Translations under genes and position numbers: made by a program | Origin: Aquanectria penicillioides | Lineage: Eukaryota > Ascomycota > Sordariomycetes > Hypocreales > Nectriaceae | Length of the DNA: 64,000 nt | Direction: 5' to 3' | NCBI GenBank assembly: GCA_003415625.1 | Contig: PYIU01000001.1 | Coordinates: 8,216,042-8,280,041 of the forward strand | The notes under the pieces: generated by a model | Seen by the model: the letters and a program-made list of their open reading frames with translations, nothing else | What the model was told of the DNA's origin: nothing | Databases searched by the model: none | Shown here: one piece after another, positions 23,066-35,529 of the stretch | How the letters are laid out: every line of letters starts with the position of its first letter | Position numbering within the stretch: the stretch's first letter is position 1

Positions 23066-23904
23066 AGGTTGATTGAAGTTGAAGATTGATTTCATTAATG
23101 GATAAAATCTACTTCCCAACTCGAGTTTAAATAGCCACTTTTTGAACAAGACGTCATAGTTGTGATGATAGAAGATAAGGAATAGGGCAATTAAATTTGC
23201 ATAACTAAAGTTTGGCCAGTTTAATACAATCACTTGCAGTTTAGTATAGTATTTGAACCATTCTTAAGAGAGACAGGCAATAAACAATTTCTTTCATAGA
23301 TATATTTTTATACAGTTTGAGCTTTTTAATAAACTACTATTCATTTTTAACTTGAAATTGGATTTATTTAATTTCGATAATTAGTAATAACTTATAACAC
23401 ATAGTTGTATAATACTTTAATCATTACTTATTTGTTTTATTAACTTAAGTAATTAAGCTCAATTAATATTTTTAAGATTTCTTTAAAATTTCAACATCAG
23501 TTTCAATTGGATGTTTCTTAAAGTAGTATCTTAATTATACAATAAGTTAATTGAAGTAATAAAATAATACCTTTTTTTATTAAGGGTTTATCCTGAAGGC
23601 TATACTTTGAATAGATTATTTAATTTAATTTTATACATAATTTTTATTTCTTTTGCATCCTTCTTGTTACAAACTTAGGTGATGTCATGTGACCAACCCC
23701 AACAGTCCATCCGGATGATCCTCGGCAGTGGCGTGAAGTCCTAAATAACGGCCGACATGAGTCCAAGTGCCAACACAACACAAATAGAGCAACAACACAA
23801 AGCAAATAGCATCCCGAGAGAAACCATCCCATCAGTTCCAGCAGCCTTTTCAGTATCAGAAATAGCTGATCTATATTGTTCTTGACTCTATCCTAATACC
23901 CATA
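23066..23904. other. Intergenic, AT-rich
   Basis: Strongly AT-rich from about 23,230 to 23,660 with little CpA, like an isolated RIP-affected patch, then normal composition again before the next gene. No element could be named. Confidence 0.5.
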
Positions 23905-26900
23905 ATGTCTTCAGAGCAATTACAATGCCAGGTGAGGACACATCGTTCATTTGTCTGCAAGATTGGCTCAACTGAGTATTAACCTCAATCGGGAAACAGG
24001 CTTTGCAATTGTCTGATGAGCAGAGGTGCACAAACGAGGGATCGCATGCTAACGGTCTCTTCTGCAAATTCCATGCTAAGCAGGTGTTTGGCCTATATAA
24101 GGGCTACAAACGGCGAAATGCCCGTCTGGATGCATTGGAAGCCGAGGCGCCTCCGTACCTCAGCAACGCCCAAGTCCCTCTCGCCAACGATACATTTGAA
24201 GAAATTGAAGAAGAAAAGACACTCAAGGACGTTCAGTGTCATCTATTCGAGAAGTATGTTTTGATGGGAAAGGTTATCGATGCACGCAAGCTTCACCACA
24301 AACATTTCTATTCGCTCCAGGTTGATTATGGCCACCAAGCATATCTGGACAAGCTCAGCAGCCAGCGTCACACAATTCTCCGGGCTCTGTGCAAACTTGA
24401 AAAAAGAATGGCCGAGTTACTATACGAGAACGAGAAGTGGTTTGCCTGGGTTCGCGAGGTTCAAGAGGAAGAAGAAGCCACTCGTGAAAAGGAGCAGAAA
24501 AGGGTCAAGCAAGAGGCGGGTCTTTTTAGGCGACATATGAAGAAGCTGCAAGCCAGATTGGACCTGACTCGACAAAAAGAGGAACAAAAGCGTCAAGATG
24601 CGTACCTTGAGGATGCCTATCAGGAGCAGATATCCTTGTCGGCGGATATGTCAGAGTTTGACGACGTGTGGGATCCCATCAATGACATGGAAGATGAGAA
24701 GCGGAACCGATACATTGACCTGATCAAACATTTCCTCTGGGTAGATTTGATGAACGCTAACGAGGATGATTGTTCCCCAACAGGCTCAAACCTGAAAAGC
24801 GGAGAGGTTGACATAGTTGCTGAGCCCCAGTCGCCTGCCAAGAAACCAAAGAAGAAGCCCAAGGCGAAGTCAAAGCCAACCTCCACCGCCGCCGGTCGCA
24901 GCAGTGCAGATGCACCAAGAGCCGATCACAGAGGCCAAGAGAAGCTTTTGGCAATGCAGAGGGGCAGCCACAGCAGCTCCAACCCTAACCTACAAGAACC
25001 AGACAAGACCAATATCGAAACGGAAGAGGAGATGAGGAAGCGCCTCAGCGAGGGAGTTGAGAAAAATTATGAAAGCAATTGGGGCCCTCAACTCATTGGC
25101 ACGCTGGAAAACCCTCGTGAGACGTACGACAAAACTGCACCAATGACCCACGAGGAAATTGAATCAATCGTAAAGGAGATTAGAGAGATCAAGCTGCTGC
25201 TATTCTATCGCTTGCTGATAGCACAGGCATCCATACTACCGGTCGCACTACGAGCCAGTAGCGTAGAGGAGTTTCTCAACGATGCTGAGGTTACTGAGTC
25301 GGACCTGCGCGATCTTTGCCTTAAGGTTGAACATCCTACCCTCCAAGAAATTCGAGATGCATGTGCCGACTTTGCTCGTAGAGACAAAGCAGATGATGAG
25401 ACTGAAATTGAAGGAGGTTCTGATGATGGTGACGACGACAGCGACGATGAAGATGAGACATTTGAAGATCTGCTCAATGGTGACAAAAAATACAGCCATC
25501 TGCACACAGATGACTGGCTGTTCGAAAGGTTTATCGCTAAAGAGGAAAAGCGTTCAGGAAGGAAGCCCAAGTCCTCTGATCATAAGTCAAAAATTACAGT
25601 GTGTGGGAAAAGTATCTGGAACCACTCCAGTCAGAGAGCAATGTCTCGAGACGGCTGGTTTCAGTTTTCCGTCTTGGCCAAGGACTGCGATCTCAAGCAT
25701 GCCATCCAGCTTTGCCGCAGCTGGGCCGAGTTCACAGATCTGAACCTTCTCACCTTATGGCAGTACTTCCCAGCATCGAATTGGGTATCTTGGGGCAACA
25801 ACAAGCTCAATGAACAACTTCTGGAACTGGGGTTCTTCCCTTACTTCATGGATCTTGAGGCTCAGCGATACAGCCGCCATCACCAGATCGGCGGCCGAAG
25901 CCAGGGCCGGCGGCAGCATGATATCGTCGAAACTAGAAACATCCTTATTGGCCATATGAAACGAAATGACCCAATTACTCGTCGCTTTTTGCAATACCTT
26001 GTAATGCGGACTGGAGAAGTGCTGGTCATGGTACGAGACGGCAGCACTGGCCGTGTCATCACTGCACCCCCTGAGGAGCACCTGTGGACTTATCGCAGAA
26101 AACGTGGTCTTGGGAGAGCTTCTAAGAACGAATGGGAAAATATCTTGGAAATTGGGCCTGACTACTTTGACTTGACCGACCTGTTACGGGAATGGCGTTT
26201 CGGGTTCGACGATTATTACGATGTCTACATTTGGGACTTTGTACCCGGACAAACGTCAATGGAAACGTACAACCTTGTAATTTCGGTGTGTTTATTGTCC
26301 AAACACCTAAAGGCTCTGGAAGCTAATCCACCCACCACAGGAACTTCGGAATGCATGGCGCATTACTCATCCGCGCGACGTATATTTGCACATGGAACCT
26401 CTCCTGCGAACCTTGACGAGGGAAGAGAAAACTATGCGCACCCGAAAGATCAAGCCAGGAGAAGATGCCAAGAGTCTTTGGGACACGGTGATGGATGAAA
26501 AGAATATGTTCTTGCTCTATCAAATCTCGGATGACAAGAAGGTGACAGTTCGGACTGACGCCGTGGTATCCGAGTCACCGTACATGTTCTACAGTAAGGC
26601 TCACGCTGCAGAGGATGAAGTCTTATTCCCAGATGAATCGGCCGATGGAAAGCAAAGCCGAGCATTTCGAGAGATCAGCAACGGCGTCAATCGGGTCACT
26701 GGCGGACTTCTACCCAGTCATATTCGGCACTTAACAAAGGGAATGGAGGCGCTCGATAGAGGTGAGGATCCCATGGCAGCGGCAGAAGCTGCAAAGAACG
26801 ATGAAGAAGGCTCTCCTTGGGTGCTGCCCAAGGTGTGGGAGACTGGCTTCGAACAGGTACGTCAAGAGAAGCCTGCGGGGAAGCGACTGGCACTACTCAA

Positions 26901-28269
26901 GCGTATTGGTCTGCAAGGGGCGCGGAAGAACCTCACATTCGACGAGCGGATTAACTCCACAGACCCCATGGAGATTATGGAACGAGACAGGTCTGTTGGT
27001 AAGTGACCCAAGTGCTCTAGCTAAAAGCTGCTTGGTTATCTTGATGCTGATAGTTATTCTTAGGGTTCAAGGAATCATTCCATGCGGGAGACCTCGAGCC
27101 GGAGAGTACCAAAAACTATAACAAGGTGCAAGAAATCATTGCCTCCATGCTCAAAAACACCCACTCAGGTCCGACCACGTGGGTCTGGTTCATCGCCGAG
27201 GTGATTGACTGGCTCCAATTGCGGGCAAATTACCGCGATTATGCTCAGGACCCACAAGCCCCCTGGCCGCATGGATTTATTGTGCAAGACATGGTTCAAG
27301 CATTTGCAGCTATGGCCATGTTCTTCCCTGGCCTGGAAGTGACCAAGCTTGTGACGATGTTCCTAAAGTCGAAGCAAGCCGAGGACTTCAGTAGTTCTCC
27401 TCTATTTAATCCCGAAGCGCGAAGCAAGTTGCGGCCAGATCGACGAACTCGGACCAGCTACAAGTTCCGCAACAAAGAGTTCTGGACCGAATGGAAAAAC
27501 TTTTTGAAAACCGATAAATATTACGTTGATGTTTATCCTCTTGATTGGAATCTTGCAATCCGTCCAATCGTAGCCCACCGTTCGTCAACCTCCGTGACCT
27601 ATCTTACGTGGCAGAACTTTTGTTGACACATCTATAGTGTATAGAGCAGGAGTCATTGAGCCAGCGTACCTGCAAAACGATTCTCAAGTCGTTTCTGGAA
27701 TGGCCGCAGCCAACACAGAGCCTCATCGCCCCGGTAAATTTGATCTTTTTATCAATTACGAAGACCGCCATGGGAACTTCCCGATGGAGTTCCCACCTTC
27801 TTTCACCAGCCCGGATAAATGGGTAGAGCTTCTTCCACTCGCTCGAAGGTTCGCTACTGCTAATCAGGGTGCCCGATTTGCCCTTCTCCGCTTATGGTCG
27901 GCGCCGCACTACTACCCTTTAATGGTCGGGCTCCAGAATCGTCAGGGCACCAGCTTTCTCGATAGTGCTGGCCGCTCTTGGAATTGGCGCTTTGTGCCTA
28001 AGGATATGCCAGGCAGTGAGTTCAGCGCACACCATACGACTGGAAGACGATTGGAGCTGCTTCGACAGCAATTTAAAGAGTGTGTGGTGAACCGGGGGGA
28101 TCTCATTCTCACTATGGGCAAAGATGCTGAAGACCTTCTTAAACACTGTACAGCTGTTGCATTTGCTATCCAAACGAAGCCATGGCTTAGAGAGATTGAT
28201 TTGTGGAAGAGCTTTATTAATGTAGATATAGAGTTTTTACAGGAGTTAAATTCGTTTTGGTTAGAGTAA
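23905..28269 (+). CDS. Large protein of unknown family, about 1,369 aa, five exons
   Basis: I do not recognise this family. Exons: 23905-23931, 24000-26276 (or 26285), 26341-26998, 27064-27579, 27638-28269, with introns of 55-68 bp; all joins keep phase, and the second intron has two possible donors nine bases apart. The N-terminus has a cysteine/histidine cluster (CQ, RCTN, LFCKFHAK) that could bind zinc, followed by LYKGYKRRNARLDALE. Then a charged coiled-coil-like stretch (about residues 80-210), a lysine-rich nuclear-localisation-like patch KKPKKKPKAKSK, an acidic tract (GGSDDGDDDSDDEDETFEDL) and a long tryptophan-rich C-terminal half without obvious motifs. No membrane segment or signal peptide. 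The last ~80 bases are unusually AT-rich, and the stop lies at the edge of the RIP-mutated block, so the true C-terminus may be altered or cut. Confidence 0.75.
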
Positions 28270-28663
28270 TATTATTATAGCTCAGTCTAAATTACTTTAT
28301 AGTTAAAATGCTATATTATTAATAGAAAGGGTTACTTTAATTAAAAGATATATATTAAGTTAGGGCTTAATATTACAGTTTATAAGTTTTATTATAAGTA
28401 ATATTAAAAGTAACAGTTTTAATAGTAGAATTATTATATTATTTATTTTATAATTATACTAAAAGGTATATATATATATAGGCTCTATAATTATATTAGA
28501 ATTAATAGCTTATTTATAAGAAATATATTATATTTTAATATCTTTAGATAAAAAACAATATTATATATAGATTAAATAAAAACTTATTTACTTAATACTT
28601 AATGCATTAAGCTAATTAAAAAAGGATTATAATTTAAACTAAATTACTATACTTTAAGGATAA
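28270..28663. other. AT-rich sequence between last gene and first LTR
   Basis: RIP-affected sequence with no readable coding frame. Its origin could not be assigned. Confidence 0.5.
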
Positions 28664-29045
28664 TAAGTTAGGGTCTAGGGTAATATAGATCAATCTATTA
28701 TTAGGTTGGTTAAAAAGATAAAAGGGACCTTAAAGATATAGGAAATAAATAGGCAGTTTTCTTTAATTAATTTTTATTTTTAAAATTCTAAATTCCTTGC
28801 ATTTAGACTCTATTAAAGTCCTAGTATAGCCCCTTATAATATTACTTTATTTATAACTTTTTGCTCTATTTTCTTTCTTTCTTTTCTTTAAGGAATACTT
28901 TAAAGCATTTAATTAAATGCTTTAATACTCTTTTAAATTATTTATAGCTACTTAAAAAGGCTATTTGGTTTTTAATTAAACCTACTTACCCTATACCCTT
29001 TTAGGTAGGGTATATATTTTAGCTAGTATCTCTATCTATTAATAT
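28664..29045 (+). repeat. LTR, family L, copy 1
   Basis: About 382 bp, aligned end to end with the copies at 45579-45960 and 55407-55787 (reverse). Shared marks are TAAGTTAGGGTCT at the start, CCTTGCATTTAGA in the middle, CATTTAATTAAATGC and CTAGTATCTCTATCTATTAATA at the end. Ends read TA rather than TG/CA, explained by RIP. No matching target duplication was found, so it may be a solo LTR whose flanks were mutated or one end of a larger element. Confidence 0.8.
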
Positions 29046-29945
29046 ATTTAAAGGTTACAGTAAGAAAAAGCCTTTAAATTATTTAAAAAAATATTAAAGT
29101 ATTTAATTAAACTTTTTAGTAATACTTTTAAGCTATTATTAAGAACTTAAAGAAGTAGTAAATAATTAATTGTAAAGATTTAGGAATTTCTAAATATTAA
29201 AAAACTTATTACTTTTATAAAAATAAAAGGCATTAAAATTAAAAATAATACTAAAGGTAAGTAAAGATATTAATATAAGTTTGCATTTTAAAAAAAGAAA
29301 ACCTACTATTATAGTTAGGGTAGATATATAGAAAAATTTAATAATTTAATATAGTGCTAATATATTAGTATAAAGGTATATAAGGTAAAATAATAGTGTA
29401 AATAATATATAAGTATTTAATTAAATACTTTTAAATATTAAAGTATATTTAAGATTGCTAAAAGCTTAATTTATAAATTAAAAAAGGAGAAAGAAAAGAA
29501 AGAAGAAGATTATTTAATCTTTAATTAATTATAGGGAATAGAAAATTTTTATTATTTTTATTAGTTTTTAGACTTTAGCTAAAGGGTATATATTTATACT
29601 TATTATTATTTTAATTAATTACTTTATTTATTATTATTAACTTTAAAAAGCTAGTTTAAATTTATTAAAATAAAGCTTTATTAAATATAATACTATTATT
29701 TCTTTTCTTTACTTTTTTTAATTATTTTAATATATATTTTATTTTATTTTATTATTTTATTCTTTTATTATATATATATATTATTTTATTGCAAGTTATA
29801 ACCTAAAGAGTTAGGCAGCTAGCCTATACTTCTTTATATATATATATTAAAATACTTATTATAAAAATTCTAATAACTATAATTTACTAATACCTTTAAA
29901 TAAAAAAATAAAGGGAATATTTAATTAAATACAATTAAACTCCTT
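29046..29945 (+). mobile_element. Part of X element or flank left of the nested chromovirus
   Basis: AT-rich sequence continuous with 37,878 onward once the nested chromovirus and one copy of its TAGCC target are removed. It is probably the 5' non-coding or early gag part of X copy A, but no domain is legible. Confidence 0.45.
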
Positions 29946-29950
29946 TAGCC

Positions 29951-30143
29951 TATAAAGAAATAAAGGACTCACTTTAATAGATAGTAGGGCTCTTAAGTAT
30001 AGCTATATAGGTATACCGCCATACCTTAAATAAAAGATATATTGCTAAGCAATAGACTAATGCTTAGTAAGTTAAAGCTTATATATAATATATAAATCAC
30101 CTAAAGACCTATCTTATATTACCTTAATTAGCCAACCCTTACA
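29951..30143 (+). repeat. 5' LTR of the chromovirus
   Basis: 193 bp, beginning TATAAAGAAATAAAGGAC and ending CCAACCCTTACA. Same length as the 3' LTR at 37680-37872, which begins TATAAAAAGATAGAGGAC and ends CCAACCCTTATA. The ancestral ends would be TG...CA. Preceded by TAGCC. Confidence 0.92.
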
Positions 30144-30249
30144 ATTCTTTAACTTCTATACCCTATAAAGTAATCAGCATAGCATAAGATAGAGGGAACT
30201 ATACAATTAATTAATAAATAACTTAAGGGATTGCTAATGCATTAGCAAT

Positions 30250-33200
30250 AGAATCCTAATAAGCTAATTACTCCTTAATTTTAAAAGAAAGGGAGATACT
30301 AATAGCCTTTAGAATTAATCAATTAGGATTTTATTAATAGGCTAATAGCTAAGAAAGCTTTAAGGAGTTTAAGATAGAATGCATTAATAGACTTCTATAT
30401 ATATTAATTAAGCTATAATTTAAGATTAATATCTTAAGGTAGATAAACCTATTAAAGAATATTTAATAAGCATAATATACCCTTATAATAAAGTATAAAG
30501 AAGCCATAAAGTAGGGCCTTACAATAAGTTATTTAAATGCTTATTAAATAATAGTTAATAATAGTAAAGTAATAGTTAATATAAATATAAATCCTAAAAT
30601 AATTAATTAATTGCCTTATAATAAACTTAAGAAAGAATTATAAAAAACCTTTATTCTATAATTATAGAACCTTTATAAAGAATGCAATAGGCATAGAAAT
30701 TAATAACTAAATAAAAGCTATTAAATTAGCAAACAATCTTTAATTAAGCTATATTAATGCATAAAAAATATAATAGATAATAATTAAATTTAACTTTAGC
30801 CTATAAACTTAATAGAGAAATTATAAAGGGAGCCTAAAGAGCCCCTTATAGCAAGACTTTATTAACTTTATATAAAAGAAGTATATAAACTTAAACCTTT
30901 AAAAGAGGGAATTATAAAATAAGCTATTAAAACTTTAATAGTCTATTAAGCAATCCTTAATAGATTACTTTTGCACTTAAAGTGCAATATATCTATCTTT
31001 AGGGACTTTAAACTATAAAGAAGAAAGTAAGGATAGAGCCTATTAATACTATTATAGCTTATAGAAATCCTTAAAGAAGGAGATAAACTATAAGTAAATA
31101 GACCTTTTAAAATTAAGGGATATAGCCTATAAAGCAAAAAGGCTATAGGCCTATATTAAAAAGGAAAATAAGCAAGCTTTAAGCAAGAATTATAAGAGAA
31201 GCTATTCTTTTAATAGCTTAAATAAACCTTAAAAAGCAATCTATTTAAAGAGCTATTTAAAGCCTTTATCTAAAGGGGGCGCAAGTTTCTATAGCCTAAA
31301 GGGTCTATATACCTTAGGCAAGTTGTAAGAATAATAACTGTATAGCAATAAGCCAAAAGGCAGTGGGTTAAATTAACTGTATTGCTATAACTGCAATAGG
31401 CTAGGCTACCTAACTATAGACTGTAGGTTACTTAAGAAGGGCTTTAGGGATTAAGGCTATAAGCTAAAGCTAGCCTAACTATAAAAATATATATAGATCT
31501 AATCTATTAGTATTATACTTAAGGAACCTTAAGACTTCTTAAAAAATAAAAAGATATAGGAATTATAGCTAAAGTTTCTATATTAAAATTAAGGATAATT
31601 TTAATTAAAAATATTATTATAGGTAAGGCAATTGCCCTTTAAGGGCACATTAAAGTTAAGGTCTATATAAATATAAATATCTATATATAAATTAACTTTA
31701 TTAATATAAAACTAATTAAAAAGCTAGACTTATATTTAGCTAAGGATTAAAAGGCACTTAACTTATAAGATTTCTAGAGTAAAGTGACTCCCTTTAATAG
31801 TATATATATATTAATATTTTTTTTAATTTATTTAAAGGGTTTTCCTTAAAAAATTAAGTAAATATTTATTAAAATGCTATGCCTTAAAGGGGCTAGCAAC
31901 CTACTTCTCTTTAATGCCTCTATAAAGAAGAAAGAAATAGAGATTAATACTTAAACTATAACTTAAAACTATAAGCCTATATCTTTAGTTAACCTAAAAG
32001 CATTTATAGAAGAACTTCTATAAAATAGAGAGCAAGCTTAAATTATATATATATATAGTATACTATTGCTAAATAAGCAACTAATAGCTAAGTTAAGTAA
32101 AGAGCTAAAGCTAGCTTTAGGAGTATTGCCTTTAAAGCTAAAGTTTAAATAAAAGATATTTAATAAGGAAGCTACTAAAAGGCCGCCACTTTTAGAAGAG
32201 ATAGAGTATAGCATTAACCTTTAGGAGGGCAAGAAGCCACTATATAGTCTAATATATCTAATTAATAGCTAATAGGCAAAAGCCCTAAAAGAGTATATAG
32301 CTAAAAATATAGTAAATAAATAAATTAATACCTTTATAAGTAAGGCAGAAGCCTTTATATTATTTATACTAAAAAAGGATAGAATACTATAACTATATAT
32401 AGATTATTAAGGTCTTAATGCTATAACTATTAAGAATTGCTATTTATTGCTATTAATAAAGGACTTACTAAACTGCCTAGCTAATGTAAAATAGATCTTA
32501 AAGATTAATATTTAAAATGCCTATTATTAAATCTATATTAAGCCTAATAATTACTAAAAGACTGCATTTTAAATAAGATATAAATACTTTAAATATATAA
32601 TAATGCTATTCGATTTAATTAATGCACTAACTACTTTTTAAGTATATATCCATTAAACACTTATTAAATTACTAAATATATATTATATAGTATATTTAAA
32701 TAATATTATTATATACTTTAAAATATAGAAATAATATATTAAGGATATATTAAAGGTCCTATAAAGACTTTATAAAGTATAATTATATATTAAGCTATTT
32801 AAATATGCATTCTACTAATAAAAGGTAAAGTTCCTAAAGTATATAATAACTTAAGAAGGCCTAAAAATAAAGCTAAATAAAGTGCAAGCAATTATTAAAT
32901 AGAAGCTACTTTAAATATATTAAGAGGTTTAGGTATTCTTAGGCTTTTGCAATTTCTATAGGAAATTTATCCTAAAATACTTAAGTATAATTAGCCTGCT
33001 AATAGCAATACTAAAAGGCAGTAAGAAAGGCTATAAAATAGAAAAGTTTATTTAAAGCCTAAAAGCTAAAAAGGCATTTTAAAAACTAAAAGAGGCTTTT
33101 TATTTTATAACTATTCTATAATACTAAAACCCTACTCTATGCACTAAAGTAAAGATAGATATATCCCTTAAGGCAATAGCTAGCATTTTATTTTAATTAA

Positions 33201-35480
33201 TAAAGGACTAATAGAGACTAATTGTATATTAATTAAAAAAGCTCTTAAATATAAAATAATATTAAATAATAGGCTAATAGAAGCTTTTAGCTATTATAGA
33301 AAGCCTAAAGTACTAAAGCCATTACCTACTAAAACTATTAAAAAAGTTCTTAATACTAATAGATTATAAAGCCTTAAAAGGTATAGTCTCTATATTAGTG
33401 TAAAACCTTTAAGGAAGGCTTGCCTATTAGGTCTATTAACTAGCACCCTTTAACTTTAATATATAGCATTAGCTAAAGAAGTTAAATTTAGCTAATAGAC
33501 TATTTAAATATTTCAATTATATATAAGGAAAAATCTCCTACTAAAATATAATCCCTATACTATTAGTAAAGCTTTAGTTAATAGATAAGCTACTATTAAA
33601 TATATATAAAATAATTATAAATTTAAAGGGCAAAACCCTAATTGCTAAAGTATATATATAAGCTATAAAAGCCAGCCTTAAAAAAGTAAAGCCTATAATA
33701 GTTAAAAGAAAAGAAGTGCTTTTACCTTTAAGGCTAGATTTAACTATTAAATTAAACAATTACTATTAAAGCTTAACTATTTCTATTATTACTATATATG
33801 CCTAAAAGGGAGGTAGTGCTATTATATAGCAATTAAAGCATACTTAATAAATAGCAGTAAAAAAGACTAATTAAAAGGAACTGCTTAAAGCTAAAGTTAC
33901 TATACTAAAACAGTATATTCTATACTTAATTATAATTAAGCTTATAAAGAGTAAAATAGCATTTTTATTGCAATTATTTTATAAGCTAAAAGACTTTATT
34001 TATAGACTATAGGCTAATAATAAATTTTATTAATAGTAAATAATAAAGGTTTGCTTAATAGCTAAAAAGAAAAGAAACTACTATTATAATAAATAAAGTA
34101 CTCTTTTTTATAAAGAAAGATTAGTAATTTCTAACTAAAGAATATTATAAATAGAGATTCTATAAAGGCACTATAATAACCCTAAAATAGGGCATATAAA
34201 AGCCATTAAAATCTTAAATTTTATTAGCTAAAAATTCTATTAAAAGAATATTATAAAAGATATAAAAGACTATATACTATAATATTAGCAATGCTAAGGT
34301 ATATATATATTAAGGCATAGGCCCTATAGGCAACTTTAATTATTGCTATTACTAGTGCATTTATTTTAAGAAATAAGTATAGACTTTATTATAGGGCTGC
34401 CTAATAGCGCTCACTTTAATAGTAAGGAATATAATGCAATCTTAATAATTATATACTATATAATAAAGTATGCTATATTTATTCCTACTAAAAAGTCACT
34501 TATAGTAGTGCAATTAGTAAAATTACTTTATAAGTAAGTAAAATGCTAATTTAGTACTTTAGAAGGCATTATAAGCAATAAAAATAAGCTCTTTATTAGC
34601 CAATTTTAAGAAGACTTAATAAAAGAGCAAGTAACTATTTATTAACTATTTATAGTATACTATCCTTAAATAAATAGCTAAATAAAGCGCATTAATTAAG
34701 TCCTAAAGAAGTACCTATAAGTATATACTAAAGGCTTACCTTAAAGATAGGCAGTATAACTCCTAAAGGCAGAATTTATATATAATAATAGCTAATATAG
34801 CACTATTAATGTATTGCTAATACAAGCCCTTTATAGTTATTATTTAAGGGTTATAAAATATATTCTATAATAAATAAAAACCTAAATTTAAGGCATTATA
34901 GAATGCATTATAACTATTCAATAAGTGTATAATAAGGCGCAAAAGTGCTAGCAATAGGTAATGGAGTTTTAAGCTAAATATTACAATAAGAACTATATGC
35001 CTAAAGAGTATAAAAAAAGAGATATAATAGAGCTATTTATTAAGAATTTTTACTTTAAGAATAAAAAGCTAGCTTTAAGATTTATTAAGGTTGCAATAGC
35101 TAGTAAAGTTAGTAAATAGGTATATTAGGTATACCTACTAAAACAATACTAAAGGATATATAATATATTTTTAGTAGTGCTTTTAGAATTATAGTTAAAA
35201 ATGCATTAAGCTAATAATAAACAATTAATTAGCCTCTATAAGCTAAAAGATAAGGAAGATAAATAAAAGGTTAAGAAAATAGTATTCTATAAAGAGATAG
35301 AGGGAAATAAATTCTATTAAATTAAGTAATTAAAATAGCTAGTAAAATACAATACTTAAGAGCCTTTAAGTCACTTAATAAATATATAAAATAAAGTGTA
35401 TAAGTACTATAAGCAAGTAAAGCAAATCTACTAAAAATAAAACAATAAACTATAATACTAAATAATTAATTAGCAGTTAA
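30250..35480 (+). pseudogene. Chromovirus gag-pol with chromodomain, RIP-broken
   Basis: Former Gag-Pol polyprotein of a Gypsy element. Readable parts: a CCHC zinc knuckle at 31383-31424 (CYNCNRLGYLTIDC, the histidine now tyrosine); reverse transcriptase about 32,150-33,050 with the YLDD box read as YLNN (about 32,690); RNase H about 33,060-33,500; integrase zinc domain about 34,120-34,320 (HYNNPKIGHIK); integrase core to about 34,860 (DFITGLP, YYPQINSQ for YHPQTDGQ, AEFIYNNSQ); chromodomain about 35,290-35,420 (QYL-type core followed by EPLSHL). Nearly all stops are TAA or TAG at positions where relatives have Gln or Trp. Described as found; not functional. Confidence 0.88.
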
Positions 35481-35529
35481 TAAGTATATACTAGATTAAT
35501 TAACTAAAAGATTAATTATTAATTAATTT

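Noticed and set aside
637..28269. Secondary-metabolite gene cluster
   Set aside because: SDRs, an MFS transporter and a LaeA-like methyltransferase are suggestive, but there is no backbone synthase, P450 or cluster regulator in the window.
30946..31137. Short open frames in the AT-rich block (also at 33574-33759 and 50012-50251)
   Set aside because: They are chance frames antisense to, or outside, transposon domains, made of the Ile/Leu/Lys/Tyr codons expected from AT-rich sequence.
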